Source: Janthinobacterium sp. PAMC25594
GTDB taxonomy: Bacteria; Pseudomonadota; Gammaproteobacteria; Burkholderiales; Burkholderiaceae_D
Length of the DNA: 64,000 nucleotides
Assembly (NCBI RefSeq): GCF_019443505.1
Contig: NZ_CP080377.1
Location: 4,464,001-4,528,000 of the forward strand
Direction: 5' to 3'
Shown here piece after piece: positions 49,096 to 58,138 of the stretch. Every line of letters starts with the position of its first letter. The first letter of the stretch is position 1. Under the pieces are notes generated by a model, which was not told the origin of the DNA, did not search any database, and saw only the letters and a program-made list of their open reading frames with translations. The position numbers and the translations under genes were made by a program.

Positions 49096-50007
49096 GTGAC
49101 GGTTTAAAAACTTCATAGCAACTTTCGGGTCAAAGCATCTTTGATGTTTTGGAGCGATTGATGATGTGGACGCAAGAGAATCGAAGCCGGCATCAGCAGG
49201 TGAGGACGGCACTCAAACGTGGCTATCCCACAGATGTGAAAGATGAAGAGTGGCGCCTGATCGCGCCGCTGCTGCCACGGCAAGCGAAGACGGGAAGACC
49301 TCGCAAGACGGACTTGCGCGCAGTGATCAATGCGCTGCGTTACATGGTGCGGTCCGGATGCGAGTGGCGCATGCTGCCCAATGATTTCCCGCCGTATCAG
49401 ACGGTCTATTACTGGTTTCGGCGCCTGATGCGGCGCATGCTGTTTCGCACCATTCATGACTTGGCGCTGATGCTGGATCGCTTGTGCAATGAGCGGGAGG
49501 TGCTGCCGAGTGCCGGTGTTGTCGATAGCCAGAGCGTGAAAGCACCCGGCGCGCGAACGCGAGGTTATGACGCCAACAAGAAACTCAGCGGGCGCAAACG
49601 CCACATTGCGGTCGACACGGATGGTCGCTTGCTGGCGATAAACCTGACGCCAGCCGACATTGCCGACTCCACTGGCGCGCAGATGGTGCTCGATGGATTG
49701 ATCAAACGCTGGCCGTGGGTGAAGCATCTGTTTGGGGATGCGGCATACGACCGCAGACAGTTGATGGACAAGGCCGCGTTTCTCGACTTTACTGTGGAAG
49801 TCGTGCGCCGTCTGCAGGGGCAGCAAGGTTTCGCTGTTCAGCCAAGGCGCTGGGTGGTCGAGCGAACGTTCGCATGGCTGATGCGTTACCGGCGTCTGGT
49901 GCGCGACTACGAACAGCGCATTGACGTGTCGGAAAACATGATCTATCTGGCCATGGGATCGTTGCTGCTGCATCGACTAAATTTCCGCTAAGTTATTAAA
50001 CCGTCTC
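49096..50007 (+). mobile_element. Complete IS5-family insertion sequence (912 bp)
   Basis: The terminal inverted repeats are GTGACGGTTTAAAAACTT (left, 49096-49113) and, read inward from the right end at 50007, GAGACGGTTTAATAACTT; they differ at two positions. A 3-bp TGA repeat flanks them. One uninterrupted transposase gene fills the element. Size, ends and single ORF fit the IS427/IS1031-type branch of IS5. It lies between the broken sulfatase gene and an IS66 remnant, at the junction between the plus-strand and minus-strand halves of the polysaccharide locus. Confidence 0.85.
49161..49991 (+). CDS. IS5-family DDE transposase
   Basis: A 276-residue transposase. The N-terminal DUF4096-like part reads DEEWRLIAPLLPRQAKTGRPRKTDLR; the DDE residues are in VVDSQSVKAPG, LFGDAAYDRR and RRWVVERTFAWLMRYRRL. 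The Met at 49161 is preceded by GGAG six bases upstream; a TTG four codons earlier is less likely. The frame is intact, so the element may still move. The stop codon lies within the right inverted repeat region. GC-rich, unlike the flanking AT-rich DNA. Confidence 0.93.
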   Translation: MMWTQENRSRHQQVRTALKRGYPTDVKDEEWRLIAPLLPRQAKTGRPRKTDLRAVINALRYMVRSGCEWRMLPNDFPPYQTVYYWFRRLMRRMLFRTIHDLALMLDRLCNEREVLPSAGVVDSQSVKAPGARTRGYDANKKLSGRKRHIAVDTDGRLLAINLTPADIADSTGAQMVLDGLIKRWPWVKHLFGDAAYDRRQLMDKAAFLDFTVEVVRRLQGQQGFAVQPRRWVVERTFAWLMRYRRLVRDYEQRIDVSENMIYLAMGSLLLHRLNFR

Positions 50008-50010
50008 TGA

Positions 50011-50449
50011 GCAGGCTGGTCTTGACACGGGCCGTATTGCACCGCCTCGGCCACGTCGGCCAGAAATGTGCTGGTATGCGCTGTTCGGCACGGTGCAAAG
50101 TCCATGTGCGGTGCTCGATGGCCTGGCACGATGCCATCGGCACCTCGAACACATTGCACCGTTCCGCGACCAGGCATCGCCATGGGGCAGAGCTTGGCAG
50201 CAGTGATCGTACTGAAGGCAGGCGATGCTGGATGACTTGTGCGGGCCGCTCGATCTGGCGAAGCAATGTTCCTTTGTGCTCGGTTTGACCACCGGCTATC
50301 TTGCCTGAAGGCTCACGTAGGGAGCGTGTCTTCTTGATCGGGCCATCCGACGACGGCCGCTTGCTTGACTTGTGGCTGTCCTTGTTCACCTTCGATTCGA
50401 GCGCGTCCAGAAGCTCAAGCAGCGTCGGCATCTGGCTATCATTCTGCAT
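50011..50449 (-). pseudogene. IS66-family transposase (TnpC) N-terminal remnant
   Basis: Read on the minus strand, the start resembles TnpC: LESKVNKDSHKSSKRPSSDG, TRSLREPSGKIAGGQTEHKG and QIERPAQVIQHRL. The zinc-knuckle segment (CLQYDHCCQALP) then appears in a second frame, VAERCNVFEVP in the first, and FLADVAEAVQYGP in a third. At least three frameshifts are therefore present. The remnant stops where the IS5 element begins and does not resume on its other side. No TnpA/TnpB genes are seen. It is dead mobile-element DNA. Confidence 0.75.
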
Positions 50450-50707
50450 TTGCGAGAGAGTGGAACGGTCGGATGAAAACAGTTTTTTGGAATCGACACT
50501 CTCATGAACCGAGAGCCAATGTTTATTCTTACAATTAAATAACCCGAACAGTCATACAGGCGATAGTCTGCCCCATTTCGTTAATGACTTAAGTACACCC
50601 TGAAATACCACTTTGTCGGGCACTTCACCTTCTTGGCCTTTTGATTCTTCATGAGGTCGATTTCTCAGATCGTGATTATTTGAAATCGCTTTAAATTGTA
50701 GCCCGGT
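50450..50707. other. AT-rich spacer without a recognisable gene
   Basis: This 258-bp stretch lies between the IS66 remnant and the rfbD stop. I see a short imperfect palindrome CGATTTCTCAGATCG near 50659 and nothing that codes convincingly. It may include the lost end of the IS66 element and the transcription stop of the minus-strand operon. Confidence 0.4.
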
Positions 50708-51580
50708 TCAGTCCTGGCACAGTTTCAAGGCTTCCTGCCATTGAGGCAGAGCGCAAAAAGTATCTACCAGGAGTTGTGAGGACAGCATTGAATTGGTGGG
50801 ACGTTGCGCCGGCTGCGGATAGGTTTTGGTCTCTATCGCATTCAAACGTGGTTTCTTATGCACTGATGCATGGGCCATGATCGCTTCGGTAAAACCGAAC
50901 CAGCTGGTCCTTCCTTGCGCCGTCAAATGATACAGACCGGAGCGTGCCTGCCACCATGCTTGCTGGTCGCTTGCCACCAGGCTTTGCACCACGATATGCG
51001 CCGTGGTATCGGCAATGGTGCGGCTCCACGTCGGTGCGCCGAACTGATCGGATACGATACTTAGTTCTTCGCGCTCCTTTGCCAGGTGCAGCATGGTCAA
51101 CAGAAAGTTCTTGCCGTGCGTGCTATAGACCCAGCTGGTACGCAAGATCAAGTGTGCGATGCCGCTGGCTTGGATCGCCTGTTCGCCGGCCAGCTTGCTG
51201 CTGCCGTAGACATTGATCGGGCAGGTCGGATCGGTTTCAACGTAGGGACCATCTTTCGAGCCGTCGAACACGTAGTCGGTGCTGTAATGGATCATCGCGG
51301 CGCCCAGCTTTTTTGCCTCTTCCGCCATCACGCCCGGTGCTTCGCCATTGATGCGTAGCGCCAGTTCAGGCTCGCTCTCGGCCTTATCGACAGCGGTGTA
51401 GGCCGCCGGATTGACGATCAGGGTCGGTTTGATGCTGCGGATCACGTCGCGTACCTGATCCAGATCGGCCAGGTTCATCTGGCTGCGGTCTAGCGCGATG
51501 ATCTCTCCCAGACCTTGCAGGCTGCGTTCCAGTTCGTGGCCGACCTGGCCGGTTTTTCCTGTAATTAAGATACGGCTCAT
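50708..51580 (-). CDS. rfbD: dTDP-4-dehydrorhamnose reductase
   Basis: A 290-residue SDR that makes dTDP-L-rhamnose, last of four steps. The NAD(P) motif is ITGKTGQVGHELERSL; STDYVFDGSKDGPY and the YxxxK YGSSKLAGE are diagnostic. The start at 51580 (MSRILITGKTG) excludes an upstream extension that overlaps rfbC. It is the final gene of the minus-strand order manC-wbaP-rfbB-rfbA-rfbC-rfbD. The last 30 residues are less typical but length is normal. Confidence 0.95.
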   Translation of the reverse strand: MSRILITGKTGQVGHELERSLQGLGEIIALDRSQMNLADLDQVRDVIRSIKPTLIVNPAAYTAVDKAESEPELALRINGEAPGVMAEEAKKLGAAMIHYSTDYVFDGSKDGPYVETDPTCPINVYGSSKLAGEQAIQASGIAHLILRTSWVYSTHGKNFLLTMLHLAKEREELSIVSDQFGAPTWSRTIADTTAHIVVQSLVASDQQAWWQARSGLYHLTAQGRTSWFGFTEAIMAHASVHKKPRLNAIETKTYPQPAQRPTNSMLSSQLLVDTFCALPQWQEALKLCQD

Positions 51581-51620
51581 ATGTGTTACCGTGAATGTTG
51601 GCGCGGCGGTGTTGCAGTGC

Positions 51621-52166
51621 TCAGGCGAAGACGTCGGCATTGGCCAGCAATGTGCCGACCTTGTCCTTGCCCGACAGTAGCGGTTCGCCGTCCAGCGGCC
51701 AGTCGATGCCGATCGCCGGGTCATTCCACAGGATGCTGCGCTCGAACTCCGGCGCCCAATAGTCGGTGGTCTTGTACAGGGACTCTGCGCTGTCGCTGGT
51801 CACCACGAAGCCGTGGGCGAAACCTTCAGGTATCCATAGCTGGCGTTTGTTGGCGGCCGACAGGACTACGCCAACCCAGTGGCTGAACGTCGGCGAGCTT
51901 TTGCGCAGGTCAACGACGACGTCGAACACTGCGCCGGCGGTGACGCGTACCAATTTTCCTTGTGGCTGCTGGATCTGATAATGCAGGCCGCGCAAGACGC
52001 CCTTGGCCGACTTGGAATGATTGTCCTGCACGAAAGGTCGGGTAACGCCGGTCAGTTCGGCAAATCGCTTCTGGTTAAAGCTTTCATAGAAAAAGCCGCG
52101 GTCGTCACCGAACACGGTCGGTTCGAGTATCAGCACGTCAGGAATGGCTGTGGTCTGGATCTGCAT
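51621..52166 (-). CDS. rfbC: dTDP-4-dehydrorhamnose 3,5-epimerase
   Basis: A 181-residue cupin-fold epimerase acting on dTDP-4-keto-6-deoxyglucose at C3 and C5. The catalytic His is in GVLRGLHYQIQQPQGKLVRV, and DDRGFFYESFN and PEGFAHGFVV are family signatures. The start at 52166 (MQIQTTAIPDV) is chosen over one seven codons earlier. It lies 40 bases before rfbD and 49 bases after rfbA in the direction of transcription. Confidence 0.96.
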   Translation of the reverse strand: MQIQTTAIPDVLILEPTVFGDDRGFFYESFNQKRFAELTGVTRPFVQDNHSKSAKGVLRGLHYQIQQPQGKLVRVTAGAVFDVVVDLRKSSPTFSHWVGVVLSAANKRQLWIPEGFAHGFVVTSDSAESLYKTTDYWAPEFERSILWNDPAIGIDWPLDGEPLLSGKDKVGTLLANADVFA

Positions 52167-52215
52167 GGTATTTCGGCATCGTATCAATTAGGTAGAAAGC
52201 GAAGCGCGACGCATC

Positions 52216-53109
52216 TCAGAATATCTTTTCGTTGAGCAAACGCAACAGATATTGACCATAGGCGTTCTTCTTCAACGGCAGGGCCAGTTGTTCCAGTTTG
52301 GCGCTGTCGATATATCCTTTGCGGTAGGCGATTTCCTCCGGGCAGGCAACTTTCAAACCTTGGCGATTTTCGATGGTGGCAATGAACTGTCCGGCTTCCA
52401 GCAACGATTCATGCGTGCCAGTATCGAGCCAGGCCATGCCGCGCCCCATCAGTTGAACGTTCAACTGGCCGCGCTCCAGATAAGTGCGGTTGACATCTGT
52501 GATTTCCAGCTCGCCACGTGGTGACGGAGCGATGCCGGCGGCAATATCGCACACCTGGCTGTCATAGAAATACAGGCCGGTGACGGCGTAGTTCGATTTT
52601 GGCTTGAGCGGTTTTTCTTCGATGCTGACGGCGCGCCGCTGTGCGTCGAAGTCGACCACGCCATAGCGTTCCGGATCGGTGACATGGTAGGCAAATACGG
52701 TCGAGCCGCTGGTACGTTCCGAGGCTTCGCGTAACTGCGTTTCAAAGTCATGGCCGTAATAGATGTTGTCGCCCAGAATCAGGGCCGATGGCGCATCGCC
52801 GACAAACTCTTTGCCAATAATGAACGCCTGTGCCAAGCCATCCGGGCTGGGCTGCACGGCATAGGTCAGGCTGATACCCCACTGGCTGCCATCACCGAGC
52901 AATTCCTGGAAGCGTGGCGTATCTTGTGGCGTGGAAATGATCAGGATGTCACGTATGCCGGCCAGCATCAGAGTGGTCAGCGGATAGTAAATCATCGGCT
53001 TGTCATACACGGGCAGCAGCTGCTTTGATACGGCCATGGTGACGGGGTACAGGCGCGTGCCGGAACCACCGGCCAGGATGATGCCTTTGCGTTCGATCGC
53101 TGCGCTCAT
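52216..53109 (-). CDS. rfbA: Glucose-1-phosphate thymidylyltransferase
   Basis: A 297-residue nucleotidyltransferase making dTDP-glucose. The N-terminus reads [17 protein letters not shown], followed by [27 protein letters not shown] and [17 protein letters not shown] are diagnostic. The ATG overlaps the rfbB stop (ATGA), so the two are coupled. Length is standard. Confidence 0.97.
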   Translation of the reverse strand: MSAAIERKGIILAGGSGTRLYPVTMAVSKQLLPVYDKPMIYYPLTTLMLAGIRDILIISTPQDTPRFQELLGDGSQWGISLTYAVQPSPDGLAQAFIIGKEFVGDAPSALILGDNIYYGHDFETQLREASERTSGSTVFAYHVTDPERYGVVDFDAQRRAVSIEEKPLKPKSNYAVTGLYFYDSQVCDIAAGIAPSPRGELEITDVNRTYLERGQLNVQLMGRGMAWLDTGTHESLLEAGQFIATIENRQGLKVACPEEIAYRKGYIDSAKLEQLALPLKKNAYGQYLLRLLNEKIF

Positions 53110-54188
53110 CAGATTGCTTCCTTTGCCGCATCGCGTGCCGCATAGTTTTTTTCTACCCACGTCAGGTAGTCGCCCGACTGCACGTCGCGTACCCAGGCCT
53201 GGTTGTCCAGGTACCACTGCACCGTCTTGCGTATGCCCGTGGCAAAGGTTTCTGCCGGCTTCCAGCCCAGTTCGCGCTCGATCTTGCGTGCATCGATGGC
53301 GTAGCGGCGGTCGTGACCGGGGCGATCCTGTACATAGGTGATTTGTTCGCGATAGCTGCCGGACGCTTTCGGATCCAGCGTATCGAGGATGTCGCACAGG
53401 GTATGCACGACTTCCAGATTGGCCATTTCATTCCAACCGCCCACGTTGTAGACCTCGCCCAGACGTCCCGCTTCCAGCACGCGACGAATCGCCGCGCAAT
53501 GGTCGCCCACATACAGCCAGTCGCGCACTTGCATGCCGTCGCCATAGATCGGCAAGGGTTTACCGGCACGGGCGTTGCTGATGATGAGGGGAATCAGTTT
53601 TTCCGGGAAATGGAAAGAGCCATAGTTGTTCGAGCAGTTTGTCGTCAGTACTGGCATGCCATACGTATGGAAATAGGCGCGTACCAGATGGTCGGAGGCT
53701 GCTTTCGATGCCGAATAGGGGCTGTTTGGCGCATACGGCGTCGTTTCGGTGAATGGCGGATCTTGCGGACCCAGGGTGCCATAGACTTCATCGGTCGAGA
53801 CGTGCAGGAAACGGAAACCGTCCTTGGCCTCGCCCGTCAGGCCGGACCAATAGGCGCGCGCGGCTTCGAGCAAGCTGAAAGTGCCGTTGACGTTGGTCGC
53901 AATGAATTCGCCGGGGCTATGGATCGAGCGGTCGACATGGCTTTCCGCCGCAAAATGCACGATGGCGCGTGGCTGGTGTTCTGCCAACAGGCGCGAGATA
54001 TGGGCGGTATCGCAAATGTCTCCACGTACAAAAATATGCCGCGGGTCTTGCTCCAGGCTGGCCAGATTGCTGAGGTTGCCTGCGTAGGTCAGTTTGTCGA
54101 GGTTGATGACGGGCTCATCGTTGAGTGCCAGCCAATCGCGTACAAAATTTGAACCGATGAAGCCGGCGCCGCCGGTCACTAAAATCAT
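53109..54188 (-). CDS. rfbB: dTDP-glucose 4,6-dehydratase
   Basis: A 359-residue SDR, second step of dTDP-L-rhamnose synthesis. Motifs are [19 protein letters not shown] at the N-terminus, [21 protein letters not shown] and the catalytic YxxxK in [30 protein letters not shown] is typical. The stop overlaps the rfbA start by one codon fragment (ATGA). It follows the initiating sugar transferase with a 54-bp gap. Confidence 0.97.
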   Translation of the reverse strand: MILVTGGAGFIGSNFVRDWLALNDEPVINLDKLTYAGNLSNLASLEQDPRHIFVRGDICDTAHISRLLAEHQPRAIVHFAAESHVDRSIHSPGEFIATNVNGTFSLLEAARAYWSGLTGEAKDGFRFLHVSTDEVYGTLGPQDPPFTETTPYAPNSPYSASKAASDHLVRAYFHTYGMPVLTTNCSNNYGSFHFPEKLIPLIISNARAGKPLPIYGDGMQVRDWLYVGDHCAAIRRVLEAGRLGEVYNVGGWNEMANLEVVHTLCDILDTLDPKASGSYREQITYVQDRPGHDRRYAIDARKIERELGWKPAETFATGIRKTVQWYLDNQAWVRDVQSGDYLTWVEKNYAARDAAKEAI

Positions 54189-54242
54189 GCTCTTATCCTT
54201 TTCTTGCCTTGCAAATTATTTAATTTTTTGGCTGTATTTTTG

Positions 54243-55706
54243 TTAATACGCGCCATCTTTCTTGAAGATGACTTTGACCGTTTTCAGCAAAATGACGATG
54301 TCATTGAACAGGGACCAATTCTTGACATACCAGGCGTCGAGATAGACGCGCGTATCGTAGCTGACATCGTTCCTGCCACTCACTTGCCATAGACCCGTGA
54401 CACCGGGTTTGGCTTCCAGGTAATAGTCTACTTGGGGGCCATATCGCTCCAGTTCCGCATCGACCACGGGACGCGGTCCGACCAGGCTCATTTCGCCTTT
54501 CAGTACGTTCCATAGCTGCGGCAATTCATCCAGGCTGGTCCGGCGCAGGAAGTGGCCTATCGAGGTGATGCGCGGGTCGTTTTTCAGTTTGAAATCACGG
54601 TCCCATTCGGCACGGGCGACCGGGTCGCGTTCCAGTAATTCTTTCAACAACATATCGGCATTCACGGCCATGGTGCGAAATTTATAGCAGAGGAAATGCT
54701 TGCCATTCTGGCCGACGCGTTTGTGGCCATAGAAGATGGGGCGGCCAGAGGCCATCACCTTGGCGGCGATCCACAGCAGGATGGGAGCGCCGACGATCAT
54801 CACGGCGATCGACGTCGTCAGGTCAAAGCAGCGCTTGATCAGTTGCAAACCTGGTCGCGCCAGGTTGTTGCGCATGGTCAGCAGCAGCACCTCATGTGTA
54901 AAGAAATGGTTGACCTCCATGCCATACAGGGGCAGGCCGCGTACGGCAGGTACCACTTGCATATTGGCAACGCAACGGCTGACTTGCTGGATCATGCCCT
55001 GATAGGCGTCAATGCCACCTTGCTCCAGGGCGACAACCGTATGCGGATTGCCCAGCAGCTTGAGCGTTTGCTCCGGATGTTCGCCCAGCGGGATGCAGGG
55101 TACCGCTTGTTTGCTGCGGTTCACATAATGCTGTTCCAGGCGGCCCTGGCCTTCCGGTATCAGGAAGGCAATCAGGCGATAGCCCATCAACGCTTCCTCA
55201 TCGAAGGCCCGCGCTGTTTGCAAGGCATTGTCGCCCCATCCGATGATGACCATGGGGCGTATCCAGCCGCCCGATTTCATCAGCAGGTACTTGACGATGC
55301 CGCGCAGCAGCAAGACAAAGCATGGCACCAGCAGCCAGGTGGCCAATAGTGCTTCGCGCGAGGAGTCACGCTTGTCGAGGAAGACCAGAGCCGCATCGAT
55401 CAGGCCCATGACCATGGCGACCTTCAGGAGTTCCTTGATTTCATTCGAGTATGGACGACGTTTGGCATGATGACCCTTCAGCTTGAAGATTGCCAGAGTG
55501 ACCAGGGATAGCAGGCTATAGCTGAGCAGGCGCGAACTATCCAGCCCGAAGCTGTTCAAGTCGCTGGTATCGAGGGTCCATTTCCCAGCGAGCCAGAATG
55601 CGGCGAACATGGCGAGCGCATCGGCAAAAGTCAGAAAGTATTTTTCCGCTTGGTTACTGCAATACCATTTTAGCTCTTGTAGAAATATACCTTCGATGGG
55701 TTTCAT
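54243..55706 (-). CDS. Undecaprenyl-phosphate hexose-1-phosphate transferase (WbaP-like initiating enzyme)
   Basis: A polyprenyl-phosphate sugar-1-phosphate transferase of about 487 residues. Four membrane helices and a Rossmann-like (CoA-binding-like) domain with VIIGWGDNALQTARAF occupy the N-terminal half. A fifth membrane segment (LTTSIAVMIVGAPILLWIAAKVM) precedes the catalytic domain, with KRVGQNGKHFLCYKFRTM, RRTSLDELPQLWNVLKGEMS and the closing LVGPRP. It attaches the first sugar, probably galactose or glucose phosphate, to the lipid carrier. The start is uncertain: ATG 55706 gives the usual N-terminus, while ATG 55754 or GTG 55769 would add 16-21 residues. Confidence 0.9.
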   Translation of the reverse strand: MKPIEGIFLQELKWYCSNQAEKYFLTFADALAMFAAFWLAGKWTLDTSDLNSFGLDSSRLLSYSLLSLVTLAIFKLKGHHAKRRPYSNEIKELLKVAMVMGLIDAALVFLDKRDSSREALLATWLLVPCFVLLLRGIVKYLLMKSGGWIRPMVIIGWGDNALQTARAFDEEALMGYRLIAFLIPEGQGRLEQHYVNRSKQAVPCIPLGEHPEQTLKLLGNPHTVVALEQGGIDAYQGMIQQVSRCVANMQVVPAVRGLPLYGMEVNHFFTHEVLLLTMRNNLARPGLQLIKRCFDLTTSIAVMIVGAPILLWIAAKVMASGRPIFYGHKRVGQNGKHFLCYKFRTMAVNADMLLKELLERDPVARAEWDRDFKLKNDPRITSIGHFLRRTSLDELPQLWNVLKGEMSLVGPRPVVDAELERYGPQVDYYLEAKPGVTGLWQVSGRNDVSYDTRVYLDAWYVKNWSLFNDIVILLKTVKVIFKKDGAY

Positions 55707-55783
55707 GATGACTTGCTCAACCTTATAAACTGCAGTGTGGATGACTTGATGCATCGCAGTGGAAATCACTGCGATCGGCTCGT

Positions 55784-57202
55784 TTAAACGCGGCCGTAGC
55801 GGTCTTCAAAGCGGACGATATCGTCTTCCCCAAGGTAGCTACCCGATTGAATTTCAATCAATTCCAGCGGTAGCTTGCCTGGATTGGCCAGAGAATGGAC
55901 GACGCCCAGGGGGATATAGGTGGACTGGTTTTCAGTCAGCAGATATTCCTTGTCACCATTGGTGATCTGGGCGGTGCCGGATACCACGATCCAGTGCTCG
56001 GCGCGGTGATGGTGCATTTGCAGCGACAGTTTGGCGCCCGGCTTGACTGTGATGCGCTTGACCTGGAAGCGCTCGCCGTTGCCGATGGAGTCGTACGATC
56101 CCCACGGTCGGAACACTTCGCGGTGCATGGTCGCTTCAGCACGGTCCTTGGCAATCAACTGCGCCACCAGGGTCTTGGTATGTTGCGCCTGATCCGCATC
56201 CATGACCAGCACGGCATCCGCCGTTTCCACGATGACGGTATTGCGCATGCCGATGGCGGTCACCAGGCGGCTATTCCCATGCACCAGGCAATCATTGCAA
56301 TCCTGCATCAATACATCACCTTGGGCGCTATTGTTGTTGGCGTCTTTTTTTGCCACGTCGAGTACGGCTTTCCACGAGCCGATATCGTTCCAGCCGGCGT
56401 CGAGCGCGATGGTGGCCGCATGGCTGGTGCGCTCCATGACGGCGTAATCGACGGCGATATCGGGACTGGCGGCGTAGGCATCGTGGTCCAGGCGGATGAA
56501 ATCGAGGTCGCTTTTCGCCTTGGCCAGCGCTTCCCTGCACGCCGCGACGACGGCAGGCTGAAAGCGTTCAAGTTCTTCCAGGTAACGGCTGGCGCGGAAT
56601 ACAAACATTCCACTGTTCCAGAAATAATCGCCGCTGGCAATATATTGTTCTGCCAGCACCAGTGCTGGCTTCTCGACGAATTCGACAATACGCTGAACCT
56701 GACCAACTGCGCCACCCTCGGCGCGGATGTAGCCGTAGCCTGTCTCCGGTCCGGTCGGGGTAATGCCGAAGGTGAGCAAGTTGCCTTGCTCTGCAGCATC
56801 GCGCGCCAGGCTGATGGCGCGGTGGAACGCTGGAGTATCCAAAATGACATGATCGGAAGGAAGGACCAACAGGATGGGGTCGTCGTCGTTTTCCATGGCT
56901 TGCAGCGCCGCAGTGGCAATGGCCGGCGCCGTATTGCGGCGCATCGGTTCAAGCACCATGCGGGCATTGTTCAGGCCTATCTCACGTAACTGTTCCGCAA
57001 CAATGAAACGCGACGATTCATTGCATACCAGCAAAGCCGGCGCCAAGGCCTCGATACCGGCCAGCCGTTGCAGCGTTTGCTGCAACATGCTGGTCTCGCC
57101 GGACAAACGCAAAAACTGTTTAGGGTAGCCTTCGCGCGACAGGGGCCACAAGCGTGTGCCGGAACCACCACAAAGAATCACTGGTACAAGGGGAATGTTC
57201 AT
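55784..57202 (-). CDS. manC: Bifunctional mannose-1-phosphate guanylyltransferase / mannose-6-phosphate isomerase
   Basis: A 472-residue type II PMI-GMP enzyme. The pyrophosphorylase half has VILCGGSGTRLWPLSREGYPK, LLVLPSDHVI and FVEKPALVLAEQY. The cupin isomerase half (about residues 345-472) has RPWGSYDSIGNGERFQVKRI and LQMHHHRAEHWIVVSGTAQI, with the metal-binding histidines. It makes mannose-1-P, via its isomerase half and a phosphomannomutase, into GDP-mannose, which feeds gmd-rmd. It is the first gene of the minus-strand operon. No manB is seen in the window. Confidence 0.96.
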   Translation of the reverse strand: MNIPLVPVILCGGSGTRLWPLSREGYPKQFLRLSGETSMLQQTLQRLAGIEALAPALLVCNESSRFIVAEQLREIGLNNARMVLEPMRRNTAPAIATAALQAMENDDDPILLVLPSDHVILDTPAFHRAISLARDAAEQGNLLTFGITPTGPETGYGYIRAEGGAVGQVQRIVEFVEKPALVLAEQYIASGDYFWNSGMFVFRASRYLEELERFQPAVVAACREALAKAKSDLDFIRLDHDAYAASPDIAVDYAVMERTSHAATIALDAGWNDIGSWKAVLDVAKKDANNNSAQGDVLMQDCNDCLVHGNSRLVTAIGMRNTVIVETADAVLVMDADQAQHTKTLVAQLIAKDRAEATMHREVFRPWGSYDSIGNGERFQVKRITVKPGAKLSLQMHHHRAEHWIVVSGTAQITNGDKEYLLTENQSTYIPLGVVHSLANPGKLPLELIEIQSGSYLGEDDIVRFEDRYGRV

Positions 57203-57472
57203 CTACGCATCAATTCAAAATTAAAACAGCTTCGCCAAATGGGAACTGAGTCGTTAGTCGCTCGCAAAAAGCGATTATTGTTTTACGCAATTTTCATGCA
57301 TGCGCAAGGCGTGCAAAAATCAGTATTGGTAAAGATAAAATATTTCAAAAAGGTATTATTTTAATGAATTATAGGAATCTACGTGTTTCTTCTCACCGTC
57401 TCGAATGTTGACGTTGACAGCGAGGTGCCTTGGCGACCCATGCATTGTAATTTGCTTGGCAGCTATAACTAC
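57203..57472 (-). promoter_or_regulatory. 270-bp upstream region of the manC operon
   Basis: An AT-rich spacer before the manC start. On the minus strand a perfect TATAAT lies at 57368-57373, about 165 bases before the ATG; its -35 region is poor. A second, weaker pair (TTGCGC then TAAAAC) lies about 90-120 bases before the ATG. I see no gene here. Promoter assignment is tentative. Confidence 0.35.
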
Positions 57473-57829
57473 TCAACGGGAAAGCGTTTCCAGCAAAAAA
57501 GCAACAAAAATGCAGGCGGCACTCATGCTGAGGATGAGCACAGCCGCTGCTGCACAGTCCTTGGCGATCTTGATGTTGGGGTGCAGGCCAGGATGCAGGT
57601 GATCAATCAAATGTTCAAACGCCGTATTGAACAGTTCAGCTGCCAGCACCAGGCCACAGTTGAGTAGCAGCAGTGCCCACCAGATCATTGCCGGCTTGCT
57701 CCAGGCGAGCACGATCACGACAATGAGGGCGGCAAGGCATTGCAGCCGGAAGCTCGATTCCATGCGGAAGGCGGCGCTCAAGCCTTGCAGGGCAAATCCC
57801 ATGCGCATATGGAAAGGCTGGTTTTTCAT
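57473..57829 (-). CDS. dgkA: Diacylglycerol kinase (DgkA family)
   Basis: A 118-residue inner-membrane kinase with three helices. The family signature is clear: LAAELFNTAFEHLIDHL, then the KIAKDCAAAAVLIL stretch carrying the active-site Glu, Asn and Lys-Asp. E. coli DgkA recycles diacylglycerol from periplasmic glycan synthesis, while Gram-positive relatives phosphorylate undecaprenol. Next to a polysaccharide operon either role makes sense. It is on the same strand as manC but 270 bases further upstream in that direction, so it probably has its own transcript. Length matches the family. Confidence 0.92.
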   Translation of the reverse strand: MKNQPFHMRMGFALQGLSAAFRMESSFRLQCLAALIVVIVLAWSKPAMIWWALLLLNCGLVLAAELFNTAFEHLIDHLHPGLHPNIKIAKDCAAAAVLILSMSAACIFVAFLLETLSR

Positions 57830-57980
57830 TAGCTTTATAGGATTGGCCGGGGAATCTCATGTCCCTGACGGTTCGGTGCTTTTTCTGAAAACAGATGCGT
57901 ATCGCTCGCACATGGAGAGAAGCAGGCATCAGGTATAGGAAAGACTGGCGTAAACAGCGCGCGCGTCATTGACGAAAAAT

Positions 57981-58018
57981 AAAAAGCCCGTTTTCAAGAA
58001 AATGAAAAAGGGCTTTTA
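57981..58018. terminator. Bidirectional hairpin terminator
   Basis: Arms AAAAGCCC and GGGCTTTT with A- and T-runs on both sides and a loop of about 20 bases, so it can work in both directions. It lies between the start of dgkA and the stop of the small secreted protein gene and most likely ends the latter's transcript. The remaining spacer, 57830-58138, shows nothing else. Confidence 0.8.
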
Positions 58019-58138
58019 TCGAGGAAGTGGCGCTGCGTATGACAAGGCCAGCTTCTCGTGAGACCAGGCCAGCGTTGTGCGGCTTGACATCAGCCCGCTG
58101 GCTTGGCCTTGTCTGTCTCAGCCAAAGGCATCGACAGA

